Shown here in pieces: positions 55,851 through 64,000 of a stretch of 64,000 nt of DNA; the first letter of the stretch is position 1; each line of letters starts with the position of its first letter. Below the pieces are notes generated by a model. The model saw nothing but the letters and a program-made list of their open reading frames with translations. It searched no databases and had not been told where the DNA came from. Position numbers and translations under genes: made by a program. The DNA lies in assembly GCF_001647545.1 (NCBI RefSeq), contig NZ_LSZH01000001.1:333815-397814 (forward strand). The letters run 5' to 3'. The DNA comes from Acinetobacter sp. SFB. GTDB lineage: Bacteria > Pseudomonadota > Gammaproteobacteria > Pseudomonadales > Moraxellaceae.

Positions 55851-57668
55851 ATGGCAGTTGCTAAAAAGTCAGTTAATATCAATAATATACGAAATTTTTC
55901 GATTATTGCGCATATCGATCATGGTAAGTCGACACTTGCCGATCGATTTATTCAAACTTGTGGTGGTTTGCAAGCACGCGAAATGCAAGCACAAGTCCTT
56001 GACTCTATGGACATTGAACGCGAACGCGGAATTACCATTAAAGCTGCTTCAGTAACCTTGTATTACACTCACCCCAATGGTCAAGAGTATCAACTGAACT
56101 TTATTGACACTCCAGGACACGTGGATTTTTCATACGAAGTTTCTCGCTCTCTTGCTGCCTGTGAAGGTGCACTACTGGTTGTCGATGCTGCACAAGGCGT
56201 TGAAGCTCAATCAGTTGCGAACTGTTATACCGCTCTTGAACAAGGTCTTGAAGTCCTTCCTGTTTTAAACAAGATTGATTTACCTCAGGCTGAACCTGAG
56301 CGTGTCATTCAAGAAATTGAAGATATTATCGGCATTGAGGCGACAGAAGCACCGACCTGTTCTGCAAAAACAGGATTAGGCGTTGAAGGTGTTTTAGAAA
56401 CACTAGTGAATGTGATTCCACCGCCAGTAGGTGATCGGGATGCTGCTTTACAAGCCTTAATTGTCGATTCTTGGTTCGACAACTATTTGGGCGTTGTCTC
56501 GCTGGTTCGCATCAAACATGGTCGTATCCGTAAAGGCGATAAAATGCTGGTCAAATCGACTGGTCAAACCCATATCGTGACCTCAGTCGGTATTTTCAAC
56601 CCTAAACACACTGAAACAGGTGAGTTAGAAGCGGGTGAAGTGGGCTTTGTCATTGCCGGGATTAAAGATATTTTTGGTGCGCCAGTAGGTGATACCCTTA
56701 CTTTGTCTACGACCCCTGACGTTGCTGTATTACCTGGTTTTAAAAAGGTTAAACCGCAGGTCTATGCAGGTTTGTTCCCAATTGATGCCAGTGATTTTGA
56801 ACCATTCCGTGAAGCACTGCATAAATTACAAATTAATGATTCAGCCTTGTTTTTTGAACCAGAAAGTTCTGATGCCTTAGGTTTTGGTTTTCGCTGTGGT
56901 TTCTTGGGTATGCTGCACATGGAAATTGTGCAAGAGCGTTTAGAGCGTGAATACGATTTAGACCTCATCAGCTCGGCACCAACGGTAATTTATGAAGCGT
57001 TAATGAAAAATGGCGAAACCATTTACATCGACAGTCCATCGAAAATGCCTGATGGTTCAACGGTTGAAGATTTACGTGAACCGATTGCTGAATGCCATAT
57101 TTTGGTTCCTCAAGAATACTTGGGTAACGTCATGACTTTATGTGTTGAGCGCCGTGGTGTTCAAAAAGAAATGAAGTTCTTGGGTAAGCAAGTCTCCCTG
57201 ACTTTTGAAATTCCTCTAGCTGAAGTAGTAATGGATTTCTTTGACCGACTCAAATCATGTTCACGTGGGTTTGCCTCGCTCGATTACAACTTTGTCCGTT
57301 TTGAAAGCTCATCTCTAGTGAAAGTGGATGTGTTGATTAATGGTGAAAAAGTTGATGCCTTGGCAATGATTGTTCATCGTAATGATGCACGTCATCGTGG
57401 TATTGCACTGGTTGAAAAGATGAAAGAACTGATTCCACGTCAAATGTTTGATGTCGCGATTCAGGCTGCAATTGGTGCACAAATTATTGCGCGCTCAACT
57501 GTAAAAGCAATGCGTAAAAACGTATTGGCTAAATGTTATGGTGGTGACGTTTCACGTAAGAAGAAACTGTTGTCTAAGCAAAAAGAAGGTAAGAAACGCA
57601 TGAAGCAAGTGGGTAGTGTTGAAATCCCGCAAGAAGCGTTCCTGGCTGTATTGAAAGTAGAAAGATAA
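55851..57668 (+). CDS. lepA: Elongation factor 4 (LepA)
   Basis: Ribosomal GTPase that back-translocates or assists ribosome assembly. 605 residues. G1 AHIDHGKST at 20-28, G2/G3 ERERGITI and [11 protein letters not shown]4 LNKIDLP, then domains II, III, V and the LepA-specific C-terminal domain with [19 protein letters not shown]. First gene of a long operon with lepB, DUF4845, rnc, era, a lipoprotein, recO, pdxJ and miaE. The preceding 250 bases show no strong promoter by eye. Confidence 0.97.
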   Translation: MAVAKKSVNINNIRNFSIIAHIDHGKSTLADRFIQTCGGLQAREMQAQVLDSMDIERERGITIKAASVTLYYTHPNGQEYQLNFIDTPGHVDFSYEVSRSLAACEGALLVVDAAQGVEAQSVANCYTALEQGLEVLPVLNKIDLPQAEPERVIQEIEDIIGIEATEAPTCSAKTGLGVEGVLETLVNVIPPPVGDRDAALQALIVDSWFDNYLGVVSLVRIKHGRIRKGDKMLVKSTGQTHIVTSVGIFNPKHTETGELEAGEVGFVIAGIKDIFGAPVGDTLTLSTTPDVAVLPGFKKVKPQVYAGLFPIDASDFEPFREALHKLQINDSALFFEPESSDALGFGFRCGFLGMLHMEIVQERLEREYDLDLISSAPTVIYEALMKNGETIYIDSPSKMPDGSTVEDLREPIAECHILVPQEYLGNVMTLCVERRGVQKEMKFLGKQVSLTFEIPLAEVVMDFFDRLKSCSRGFASLDYNFVRFESSSLVKVDVLINGEKVDALAMIVHRNDARHRGIALVEKMKELIPRQMFDVAIQAAIGAQIIARSTVKAMRKNVLAKCYGGDVSRKKKLLSKQKEGKKRMKQVGSVEIPQEAFLAVLKVER

Positions 57669-57683
57669 TAAAATTGAGGATAT

Positions 57684-58517
57684 ATGCCCATGGATTTTGA
57701 TTTTAATTTAATCCTTGTACCAGCGACACTAATTTTCTTTTTGGTGTGGTTGTTGGATAAGTTTGTCTTTAAACAAAGACAGACTCGAGGCAAGGATAAT
57801 GAGAATTTCATTATCACCTGGGCGTATGACTTTTGGCCGGTGTTGGCCGTTGTGCTGATCCTACGTTCATTTTTCTTTGAACCTTTTAATATTCCATCCG
57901 ATTCGATGGTTCCAACCTTGGAAACCGGCGATTTTATTCTGGTCAATAAATTTGATTATGGAATACGTTTACCTATTGTAAATACCAAAGTGATTGACGT
58001 GGGTGAACCTGAACGTGGTGATGTAATTGTATTCCGTTATCCACCACAACCGACCATTAGTTATATTAAACGTGTAGTCGGTTTGCCCGGCGATCATATT
58101 GTTTATGATCACGGACAACTTTCTATTAACGGTAATAAGGTTGCTAAAGTTCCAGTTGAATTTAGCCGTGAAAAAGATATTTTAGATACGCCTACCTCGA
58201 TTTATCATCAAGAAACGCTGGGTAAACATACCTTTAAAATGCGCGAGCTTGAAGATGTAAATGTTGCACGCCAAGCACCATTTATTAATTATGTTGAAAA
58301 TGGTAAATACTCGGCCGAAAATGGTTTATATTGGGAAGTCAAAGTTCCACAAGGTCATTACTTCGCGATGGGGGATAATCGTGATCAAAGTGCTGACAGT
58401 CGTTTTTGGGGCTTTGTACCGGAAGAAAACTTAACAGGTCGTGCATTCTATATCTGGATGCATAAAGAACCTGGTTTTAAATTGCCGTCATTTAATCGTA
58501 ACGGTAAAATTGATTAA
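57684..58517 (+). CDS. lepB: Signal peptidase I
   Basis: Membrane serine protease that removes signal peptides. 277 residues. Membrane helices at about 8-26 and 45-62; catalytic serine S74 in NIPSDSMVPTLE and lysine K129 in SYIKRVVGLPGD, plus MGDNRDQSADSRFWGFVP. The start is ATG at 57684, but 57690 has a more usual distance from GAGGA. It follows lepA by 15 bases. Confidence 0.96.
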   Translation: MPMDFDFNLILVPATLIFFLVWLLDKFVFKQRQTRGKDNENFIITWAYDFWPVLAVVLILRSFFFEPFNIPSDSMVPTLETGDFILVNKFDYGIRLPIVNTKVIDVGEPERGDVIVFRYPPQPTISYIKRVVGLPGDHIVYDHGQLSINGNKVAKVPVEFSREKDILDTPTSIYHQETLGKHTFKMRELEDVNVARQAPFINYVENGKYSAENGLYWEVKVPQGHYFAMGDNRDQSADSRFWGFVPEENLTGRAFYIWMHKEPGFKLPSFNRNGKID

Positions 58518-58538
58518 GCATGATTGGAAAAATAACAA

Positions 58539-58913
58539 ATGCATAAAAATCAACAAGGGGCATCGTATATTGCAATTTTGATTGCAATTATTGGTTTTGC
58601 TTTTTTAGTGAAAATTGCTATTGCAGTGTGGGGACCGTATGTAGATGATCGTCTTATTGATAGTCAGATTACGGAGTTAATGCAAAGCAGTCCAAAAAAT
58701 ATTTCTCCTTCTGAATTTGAAAAACAGATGGGGCAGCGTTTTGATATGAATGGTATTCGTGACCTCAAGTTTAAAGATGTTGCACAAGTCATCAATACCG
58801 ATGGTCTGCAAGTGAAAAAAGATTATGAGATAAGAAAACCGTTCTTACTCAATATAGATTTAGTGTTAAAGTTCGAGAAAAGTTTTGATCAAAGGTCAGT
58901 CCAAACTAAGTGA
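58539..58913 (+). CDS. DUF4845 single-pass membrane protein
   Basis: 124 residues, one membrane helix at about 8-32 (SYIAILIAIIGFAFLVKIAIAV without the usual signal cleavage site), periplasmic domain after it. This family sits almost invariably between lepB and rnc in gammaproteobacteria, so a role linked to protein export or the envelope is inferred from context only. The rnc start overlaps its end by 29 bases. Confidence 0.8.
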   Translation: MHKNQQGASYIAILIAIIGFAFLVKIAIAVWGPYVDDRLIDSQITELMQSSPKNISPSEFEKQMGQRFDMNGIRDLKFKDVAQVINTDGLQVKKDYEIRKPFLLNIDLVLKFEKSFDQRSVQTK

Positions 58914-59577
58914 TATGCACTTAGTCAGCCGTATCGGTTATCAGTTCAAGCAGCCTGAATTATTGCAGCTGGCACTGACACACCGCTCGGTGAGTCATAA
59001 ATCTAATTATGAGCGTCTGGAATTTTTAGGCGATTCGTTATTAGGGATGATCATTGCCCATTATTTGTATCAAGCCTACCCTCATGAAAATGAAGGGCGT
59101 TTAACGCGTATGCGTGCCACATTGGTTCGTCAAGAAGCATTAGGCAAAATTGCAAACGATTTGAAACTTGGTCCGTGTTTAATCTTAAGCACAGGTGAGT
59201 TGAAATCGGGTGGACATCATCGAGAATCTATTCTTGCTGATACTGTAGAATCGATTATTGGTGCAATTTATGTCGACTGCAATGATTTAAAAGTCTTGCA
59301 AGAGATCGTACTGAAATGGTACGTGCCATATTTAGACCATATTGAGCCTACAGACCAACTCAAAGATCCCAAATCACGCTTACAGGAATATTTACAAGCG
59401 CGTAAAAAGCCTCTCCCTATTTACGATGTTGTGGATATTCAAGGCGATGCCCCGAATCAGCATTTCAAAGTGGAATGCATTATCGAGGGCTTGCCTGTAT
59501 TATATGGTGAAGGATCCAGTCGTCGTTTTGCTGAGCAAGCAGTAGCGGCAGATATCTTAAAACAATTGGAGCAGTAA
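58885..59577 (+). CDS. rnc: Ribonuclease III
   Basis: Double-strand-specific RNase for rRNA and mRNA processing. 230 residues if it starts at the TTG at 58885, which overlaps the previous gene by 29 bases; this start keeps the segment GQSKLSD that Acinetobacter RNase III carries as I remember it. An ATG at 58915 gives a shorter form and sits just after the upstream stop. Catalytic motif NYERLEFLGDSLLG near 42-55, second acidic set ILADTVESIIGAIYVD, and a C-terminal dsRNA-binding domain (LKDPKSRLQEYLQARK...). era follows five bases later. Confidence 0.92.
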   Translation: MIKGQSKLSDMHLVSRIGYQFKQPELLQLALTHRSVSHKSNYERLEFLGDSLLGMIIAHYLYQAYPHENEGRLTRMRATLVRQEALGKIANDLKLGPCLILSTGELKSGGHHRESILADTVESIIGAIYVDCNDLKVLQEIVLKWYVPYLDHIEPTDQLKDPKSRLQEYLQARKKPLPIYDVVDIQGDAPNQHFKVECIIEGLPVLYGEGSSRRFAEQAVAADILKQLEQ

Positions 59578-59582
59578 TCTGC

Positions 59583-60611
59583 ATGACCACACATTCTGAT
59601 CACATCGATGCTGATCACGAGCCGCAAAGCAACGGCAATGACCTGATTAATGATTTTTTCAGTTCACAAGGCACTATTATTCCTACAGATTTCAAAAGTG
59701 GATTTGTGGCTATTGTTGGACGTCCAAACGTAGGTAAATCTACGTTGATGAATCATATTTTAGGTCAGAAACTTTCCATTACTTCACGTAAACCGCAAAC
59801 CACTCGTCATAAAATTGTCGGTATTGATACGCGTGAAAAGTCTCAAGCGGTTTTTGTAGATACGCCAGGGATGCACAAAAAAGAAGTCCGTGCCATCAAT
59901 AAAATGATGAACCGTGCAGCAAGCTCTGCATTACGTGATGTAAATCTGGTGCTGTTCGTTGTTGATGCTCAAAAGTGGACTCAAAATGATGAGCTGGTTT
60001 TGGAAAAACTGAAAAATGCTGAAATGCCTGTTATTTTAGTGATCAACAAAATTGACACTTTTGAAAATAAAAATAGTGCTTTGCCATTGATTCAAGAACG
60101 AGCGAAATTAATGAATTTCGCAGAAATTGTTCCGGTTTCAGCGTTGCGTGCTTCAAATCTTGATCACTTGCGTGACACCATTGAAAACTATTTGCCATTT
60201 CAGCCACCTTTGTATGCATTGGATCAAATTACCGATCGTTCAGAGCGTTTTCTGGCATCTGAAGTGATTCGTGAAAAGATCATGCGTCAGTTAGGTGAAG
60301 AACTTCCGTATGATTTAACCGTGCAGATTGAGTCATTTAATACTGAAGAGGCAACGATTAATGAAAAAACTGGTCGTCCAAAACCAGCCTGTACCTATAT
60401 CGATGCGACGATTTTCGTTGATCGCCAAGGCCAGAAAGCCATTGTAATTGGTGAAAAAGGTGCGAAGCTGAAAAAAATCGGTATGGATGCGCGTGCGGAT
60501 ATGGAAAAAATGTTTGAGCAAAAGATCATGCTGACACTTTGGGTTAAAGTGAAAGGCGGTTGGTCTGATGACGAACGTGCATTGAAAAGTTTAGGTTATA
60601 GCGATATCTAA
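59583..60611 (+). CDS. era: GTPase Era
   Basis: Essential GTPase that binds the 3' end of 16S rRNA during 30S assembly. 342 residues. G1 GRPNVGKS at 46-53, G3 DTPGMHK, G4 INKID, and the C-terminal KH domain (AIVIGEKGAKLKKIGMDA). The N-terminus is about 35 residues longer than E. coli Era and is acidic and polar (HIDADHEPQSNGND), probably disordered. Between rnc and recO in the operon. Confidence 0.95.
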   Translation: MTTHSDHIDADHEPQSNGNDLINDFFSSQGTIIPTDFKSGFVAIVGRPNVGKSTLMNHILGQKLSITSRKPQTTRHKIVGIDTREKSQAVFVDTPGMHKKEVRAINKMMNRAASSALRDVNLVLFVVDAQKWTQNDELVLEKLKNAEMPVILVINKIDTFENKNSALPLIQERAKLMNFAEIVPVSALRASNLDHLRDTIENYLPFQPPLYALDQITDRSERFLASEVIREKIMRQLGEELPYDLTVQIESFNTEEATINEKTGRPKPACTYIDATIFVDRQGQKAIVIGEKGAKLKKIGMDARADMEKMFEQKIMLTLWVKVKGGWSDDERALKSLGYSDI

Positions 60612-60647
60612 GCATATAGATAAGTAACGCTTTTATAGGGAATGGTG

Positions 60648-60839
60648 ATGATCAAAGTATTGGCAGTTGTAGCATGTATTTTATTTATGCAAGGCTGTAT
60701 TCATAAACTTGTCACTGTTCCTGTAAAAGTCGCTTATAAAACGACGAAGGGCGTGGTTAAAGGCACTGCAGCTGTCGTAGGTGCCGTCATTCCTGATGGG
60801 AATGATGAAGAAACAGACTCTAAAAAGAAAAAAGACTAG
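60648..60839 (+). CDS. Small lipoprotein between era and recO
   Basis: 63 residues from the ATG at 60648, seven bases after AGGGA (ATG at 60642 is too close). The signal sequence ends in the lipobox FMQGC, giving a lipidated cysteine near 16. The mature peptide is short, basic then acidic (VPVKVAYKTTKGVVKGTAAVVG, then a D/E/K-rich tail). Location in the membrane cannot be settled from residue +2 alone. From memory, similar lipoproteins with a KTTKGVVKGT core occur widely in Acinetobacter; no function known. Confidence 0.75.
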   Translation: MIKVLAVVACILFMQGCIHKLVTVPVKVAYKTTKGVVKGTAAVVGAVIPDGNDEETDSKKKKD

Positions 60840-60851
60840 ATTTGATTATTC

Positions 60852-61562
60852 ATGCGAAATGAAGAGTTGCATGGTTATTTAATCCATCACCGTAAATACC
60901 GTGAGCGCAGTCATATCGTGCATTTGTTTACGCAGGAGCATGGGCGCGTTGATGGAATATTGAGACAAACGCCACCTCCACAATATCAACCGATTGGCTT
61001 GCAGGCTTCAGGAAAGTCGGATCTTAAAAATTTTACTAAACTTGAAATTGTCAATCAGCCGGTTTTTTTCTTTGGCGATGCCTTCTTTTCTGGTTTCTAT
61101 TTGAATGAACTTATTCTTCGTTTATGTCCAGTTGAAGTCGAAATGCCTCAGACTTTTGTGCAATATCATCTGACCTTGCAACAACTACAGCAATTGGCAC
61201 AGCACCAAAATCCTCATATTTTTCTCCGACAAATTTTGCGTCAGTTTGAGCATGCACTGTTAGAAGAGCTCGGCTATGCACTCGATTTTAGTATTGATGC
61301 CCAGCAGCATGAAATTCAAGAAGCGCAGCATTATATATTTCAGCTTAATGAGGGCTTTATCCCCACCATCCAACAGTCACGCTCAACTTTAGCGGGACAG
61401 CACATTCTGTCGATGCGTGATTATGAAAAGGGTAGGGATTTTAACCCGGAACAGTTACAATTGTTGGCGCAACTGTACCGGCAGATGATTACTTCTCTGT
61501 TGGGAGAGCGACCGCTGAAAAGCCGTCAATTGTGGGTTCAAAATACTCAATCTAAATCTTAA
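60852..61562 (+). CDS. recO: DNA repair protein RecO
   Basis: RecF-pathway mediator that loads RecA on SSB-coated DNA and anneals strands. 236 residues. N-terminal OB fold (LHGYLIHHRKYRERSHIVHLFTQEHGR) and helical C-terminal domain with LEELGYALDFSID. The zinc-binding cysteines of some RecO proteins are absent, as in E. coli. Twelve bases after the lipoprotein stop; pdxJ follows 26 bases later. Confidence 0.92.
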   Translation: MRNEELHGYLIHHRKYRERSHIVHLFTQEHGRVDGILRQTPPPQYQPIGLQASGKSDLKNFTKLEIVNQPVFFFGDAFFSGFYLNELILRLCPVEVEMPQTFVQYHLTLQQLQQLAQHQNPHIFLRQILRQFEHALLEELGYALDFSIDAQQHEIQEAQHYIFQLNEGFIPTIQQSRSTLAGQHILSMRDYEKGRDFNPEQLQLLAQLYRQMITSLLGERPLKSRQLWVQNTQSKS

Positions 61563-61588
61563 TTTTTAATCTTGGTTAGGAAATTGTT

Positions 61589-62314
61589 ATGGCTGCTTTG
61601 CTTGGGGTAAATATTGACCATGTGGCGACATTGCGACAGGCGCGCGGAACCACTTATCCAGATCCAGTCAATGCTGCATTGATTTGTGAACAAGCTGGCG
61701 CAGAAGGGATTACCTTGCATTTGCGCGAAGACCGTCGTCATATTCAAGATGATGATGTGCGTCGTATGCGTCCGTTACTAAAAACGCATATGAATCTGGA
61801 AATGGCAGTGACCCCTGAAATGGTTGAATTTGCTAAAGAAATCAAGCCGCATCATGTTTGCTTCGTTCCAGAAAAACGCCAGGAAGTGACCACTGAAGGT
61901 GGCCTGGATGTTTTGGGACATTTTGAAGAGGTCAAAGCCGCAACCCAAGCCTTAACTGCCATTTGTTGTGAAGTGTCTTTGTTCATTGATGCCGATATTG
62001 CACAAATTGATGCAGCAATTGCCTGCGGTGCACCGACCATTGAAATTCATACCGGTGCTTACGCAGATGCAAAAACACCAGAAGCACAACAGCATGAACT
62101 TGAACGTATTGCTCAAGCTGCAGAATATGCGGCATCTAAAGGTTTATTGGTGAATGCAGGACATGGTTTAAATCTTGACAATGTCACACCCATTGCAAAA
62201 ATCCCACAAATTCATGAACTTAATATTGGTCATTCCATTATTGCCGATGCTGTATTTGTCGGTTTGGCCCAAGCCGTTCAACACATGAAAGCTGTCATTA
62301 AATCAGCAAGATAA
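61589..62314 (+). CDS. pdxJ: Pyridoxine 5'-phosphate synthase
   Basis: Closes the vitamin B6 ring from 3-amino-2-oxopropyl phosphate and deoxyxylulose phosphate. 241 residues, TIM barrel. Signature segments [52 protein letters not shown] and [15 protein letters not shown]. The ATG at 61589 follows a GGTTAGGAAATTG stretch. Often next to recO in proteobacteria. Confidence 0.96.
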   Translation: MAALLGVNIDHVATLRQARGTTYPDPVNAALICEQAGAEGITLHLREDRRHIQDDDVRRMRPLLKTHMNLEMAVTPEMVEFAKEIKPHHVCFVPEKRQEVTTEGGLDVLGHFEEVKAATQALTAICCEVSLFIDADIAQIDAAIACGAPTIEIHTGAYADAKTPEAQQHELERIAQAAEYAASKGLLVNAGHGLNLDNVTPIAKIPQIHELNIGHSIIADAVFVGLAQAVQHMKAVIKSAR

Positions 62315-62326
62315 GTTTTTAGAATT

Positions 62327-62980
62327 ATGTCGTCAATAAATTATGATGATCTCATGAAGCCCGTTTTGGGCTTTTTGGGATGTGAAACCCCACAAGCATG
62401 GTTAGATGAAGCAATGAATAACCTCGAGTTACTCATGCAGGATCATGCCAATTGTGAAAAGAAAGCAGCAGGTACAGCCATGAACCTGATGTTTCGCTAC
62501 ACCTTCTTTACCGATTTGCAGATTAAATTGGCACAGTTGGTGCGTGAAGAAATGCTGCACTATGAACAAGTACTTGAACTGATGACCAAACGCGGACAGG
62601 AATGGCAATCCATTAGTGCCGGCCGTTATGCCGGTGGATTGCGTAAAGAGGTAAGGACGTATGAGCCTGAAGCTTTAATCGACATTATGATTATTGGTGC
62701 GTTTGTAGAAGCACGTTCCTGTGAACGTTTCTATGCACTTTCACCGCTTGTAGATGAAGATTTAGGTAAATACTACCGTTATCTGCTGAAGTCTGAATCT
62801 CGTCACTTTGAGGACTATTTGGCACTGGCCTTGGATGTCGCCCAAACCTCAAAGTTAAAAAATCCTAAAGAAGATATTCAGCAGCGTATTGCGCACTTTC
62901 GTGAAGTTGAAAAGAATCTGATTTTAACTCCAGATAATTTATTCCGCTTTCATAGTGGTGTGCCAAATAAAGCGGCTTAA
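62327..62980 (+). CDS. miaE: tRNA 2-methylthio-N6-isopentenyladenosine hydroxylase
   Basis: Non-heme di-iron enzyme that hydroxylates ms2i6A37 of tRNA. 217 residues, ferritin-like four-helix bundle; iron ligands in CEKKAAGTAMNLMF, REEMLHYEQVLELM, VEARSCERFYAL and SESRHFEDYLALA (Glu/His pairs). Last gene of the lepA operon, 12 bases after pdxJ, with a strong terminator at 63006. Confidence 0.9.
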   Translation: MSSINYDDLMKPVLGFLGCETPQAWLDEAMNNLELLMQDHANCEKKAAGTAMNLMFRYTFFTDLQIKLAQLVREEMLHYEQVLELMTKRGQEWQSISAGRYAGGLRKEVRTYEPEALIDIMIIGAFVEARSCERFYALSPLVDEDLGKYYRYLLKSESRHFEDYLALALDVAQTSKLKNPKEDIQQRIAHFREVEKNLILTPDNLFRFHSGVPNKAA

Positions 62981-63005
62981 TTTTTAGTCCTTAGACGTGT
63001 TCTTT

Positions 63006-63038
63006 AAAAAATCCTCTATTTCAAATGGAGGATTTTTT
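63006..63038 (+). terminator. Terminator of the lepA-miaE operon
   Basis: Nine-base stem TCCTCTATT/AATGGAGGA-like pairing (one G.T) with a short loop, A-run before and six T after, 26 bases past the miaE stop. Confidence 0.85.
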
Positions 63039-63063
63039 ATATGTTATTTTTTAACGTTGAAAT

Positions 63064-63100
63064 AACAATGCCAATCTAAATGGATTAGATTGGCATTGTT
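63064..63100 (-). terminator. lipA: 16-bp perfect stem-loop downstream of lipA
   Basis: AACAATGCCAATCTAA (63064-63079) and its exact complement (63085-63100) with a five-base loop. It is 31 bases past the lipA stop on the minus strand and is followed there by TTATTT, a weak U-run. Probably a lipA terminator or 3'-end stabiliser. Confidence 0.65.
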
Positions 63101-63130
63101 AAATTAGACTAAGTTTTTATTTAAAATAAA

Positions 63131-64000
63131 TTAAGCTTCAATGGTTTGAACCGCAATTTTCTTGGCAGGATCGGCTCTACGACGTACAGCCGGAACTGGT
63201 TCGCCATAATATTGACGGTCGGCAAAGTAACTTGAACGAACCATCGGTGCAGCCCAGATATTTCTAAAACCCAGCTTATGACCATGTGCGGTATAGCGTT
63301 CGAATTCTTCTGGAGTAACGAAGCGGTCAATCGGTGCGTGTTGCTTAGAAGGCTGTAAATACTGGCCAATAGTGATGTAATCCACATCATGTGCGCGTAA
63401 ATCATCCAGTAGAGCCAACACTTCTTCTTCAGTTTCACCCAGGCCGACCATCAAACCACATTTGGTTGGAACCTCAGGGCAGTACTCTTTAAACATTTTT
63501 AGCAGGTCTAATGAATGCTGGTAGTCTGAACCTGGACGCATGGCTTTATACAAGCGTGGCACAGTTTCAATGTTATGGTTAAATACGTCAGGCGGGCATT
63601 CCGTCATGATGCGTAACGCCACATCCATACGACCACGGAAATCTGGGACTAGAATTTCAAGTAATGTTTTAGGACTTAAATTACGTGCTTCTTTAATGCA
63701 GTCTACAAAGTGCTGAGCACCACCATCACGAAGGTCATCACGGTCAACAGAAGTAATCACTGCATATTTCAGACCAAGATTGGAAATCGTTTCTGCCATA
63801 TGACGTGGTTCATCAGGATCAAGTGCATTTGGACGACCATGTGCAACATCACAGAACGGGCAACGACGGGTACAGATATCACCCATGATCATAAAGGTTG
63901 CTGTACCGCCACCAAAACATTCTGGCAGGTTGGGACAAGCCGCCTCTTCACACACTGTATGCAATTTTTGTGCGCGTAAAGTAGTCTTAATGCGCTGAAC
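63131..64000 (-). CDS. lipA: Lipoyl synthase (partial, 5' end outside)
   Basis: Radical SAM enzyme that inserts two sulfurs into octanoyl chains of lipoate-dependent enzymes. About 289 codons are visible; the frame continues past the right edge. Auxiliary-cluster cysteines appear in [17 protein letters not shown] and the radical SAM cluster in [16 protein letters not shown]. Further family parts: [17 protein letters not shown] and [17 protein letters not shown]. The C-terminus ([15 protein letters not shown]) is normal. The start codon is not in the window. Confidence 0.95.
   Translation of the reverse strand, partial: VQRIKTTLRAQKLHTVCEEAACPNLPECFGGGTATFMIMGDICTRRCPFCDVAHGRPNALDPDEPRHMAETISNLGLKYAVITSVDRDDLRDGGAQHFVDCIKEARNLSPKTLLEILVPDFRGRMDVALRIMTECPPDVFNHNIETVPRLYKAMRPGSDYQHSLDLLKMFKEYCPEVPTKCGLMVGLGETEEEVLALLDDLRAHDVDYITIGQYLQPSKQHAPIDRFVTPEEFERYTAHGHKLGFRNIWAAPMVRSSYFADRQYYGEPVPAVRRRADPAKKIAVQTIEA

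Noticed and set aside
1..64000. tRNA, rRNA, insertion sequence or prophage genes
   Set aside because: No cloverleaf-like segments, transposase, integrase or phage structural motifs were recognised on either strand; a tRNA scan would settle the first point.

Overview
The window looks like chromosomal DNA of an Acinetobacter species (Gammaproteobacteria, Moraxellales). Evidence: low-GC DNA; a CarO-type outer-membrane protein with the residue pattern of the Acinetobacter carbapenem-associated channel; paired CSLREA proteins with GlyGly-type C-terminal tails next to hda; a sulfate-uptake cluster ending in a CysB-type regulator; and a lepA-lepB-DUF4845-rnc-era-recO-pdxJ-miaE operon. The species cannot be fixed by reading. 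No tRNA, rRNA, CRISPR array, transposase, integrase or intact prophage gene was seen.

Layout. 1-2526: 5' part of purM (minus), then an AI-2E-family permease and hda. 2646-6891: two consecutive exported CSLREA proteins with sorting-type tails. 6950-8299: sigma factor / small membrane protein / DUF3106 operon (minus), preceded by a 12-bp inverted repeat. 8446-10250: RNA methyltransferase and fbp. 10686-15805: pal-tolB-tolA-tolR-tolQ-ybgC on the minus strand, with a long repetitive TolA. 16051-23010: secreted M20 amidohydrolase, two unknown membrane-anchored proteins, ruvB, ruvA, dgt and a decayed gene remnant. 23011-28061: purL, a 43-residue membrane peptide and an AT-rich two-TM coiled-coil protein. 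28164-33923: fadE-type dehydrogenase, stand-alone Nif3-like domain, nitroreductase, enoyl-CoA hydratase, nadM-type adenylyltransferase. 33981-41571: two YceI paralogues, peroxiredoxin, secreted protein, queC-queE, dapD, carO, FadL-type porin. 41840-48528: cysB-cysA-cysW-cysT, an alpha/beta hydrolase and two tandem sulfate-binding proteins. 48695-51672: pabC-mltG-tmk and a thioesterase. 51751-55597: nadB, a Deg protease, a thioesterase. 55851-62980: the lepA-to-miaE operon. 63131-64000: lipA (partial).

Most genes are housekeeping: envelope integrity (Tol-Pal, MltG, LepB, Deg), purine and NAD synthesis, DNA repair (RuvAB, RecO), translation-linked GTPases, sulfur uptake and beta-oxidation. The accessory layer is thin: two AT-rich coiled-coil membrane genes, the two CSLREA proteins, and small ORFs.

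The most notable non-coding signal is a pair of diverged structured repeats, at 20231-20348 and 31410-31531. They share three hairpins with matched spacing, and their stem bases differ in a compensatory way. Second is the 12-bp inverted repeat directly in front of the sigma-factor start.
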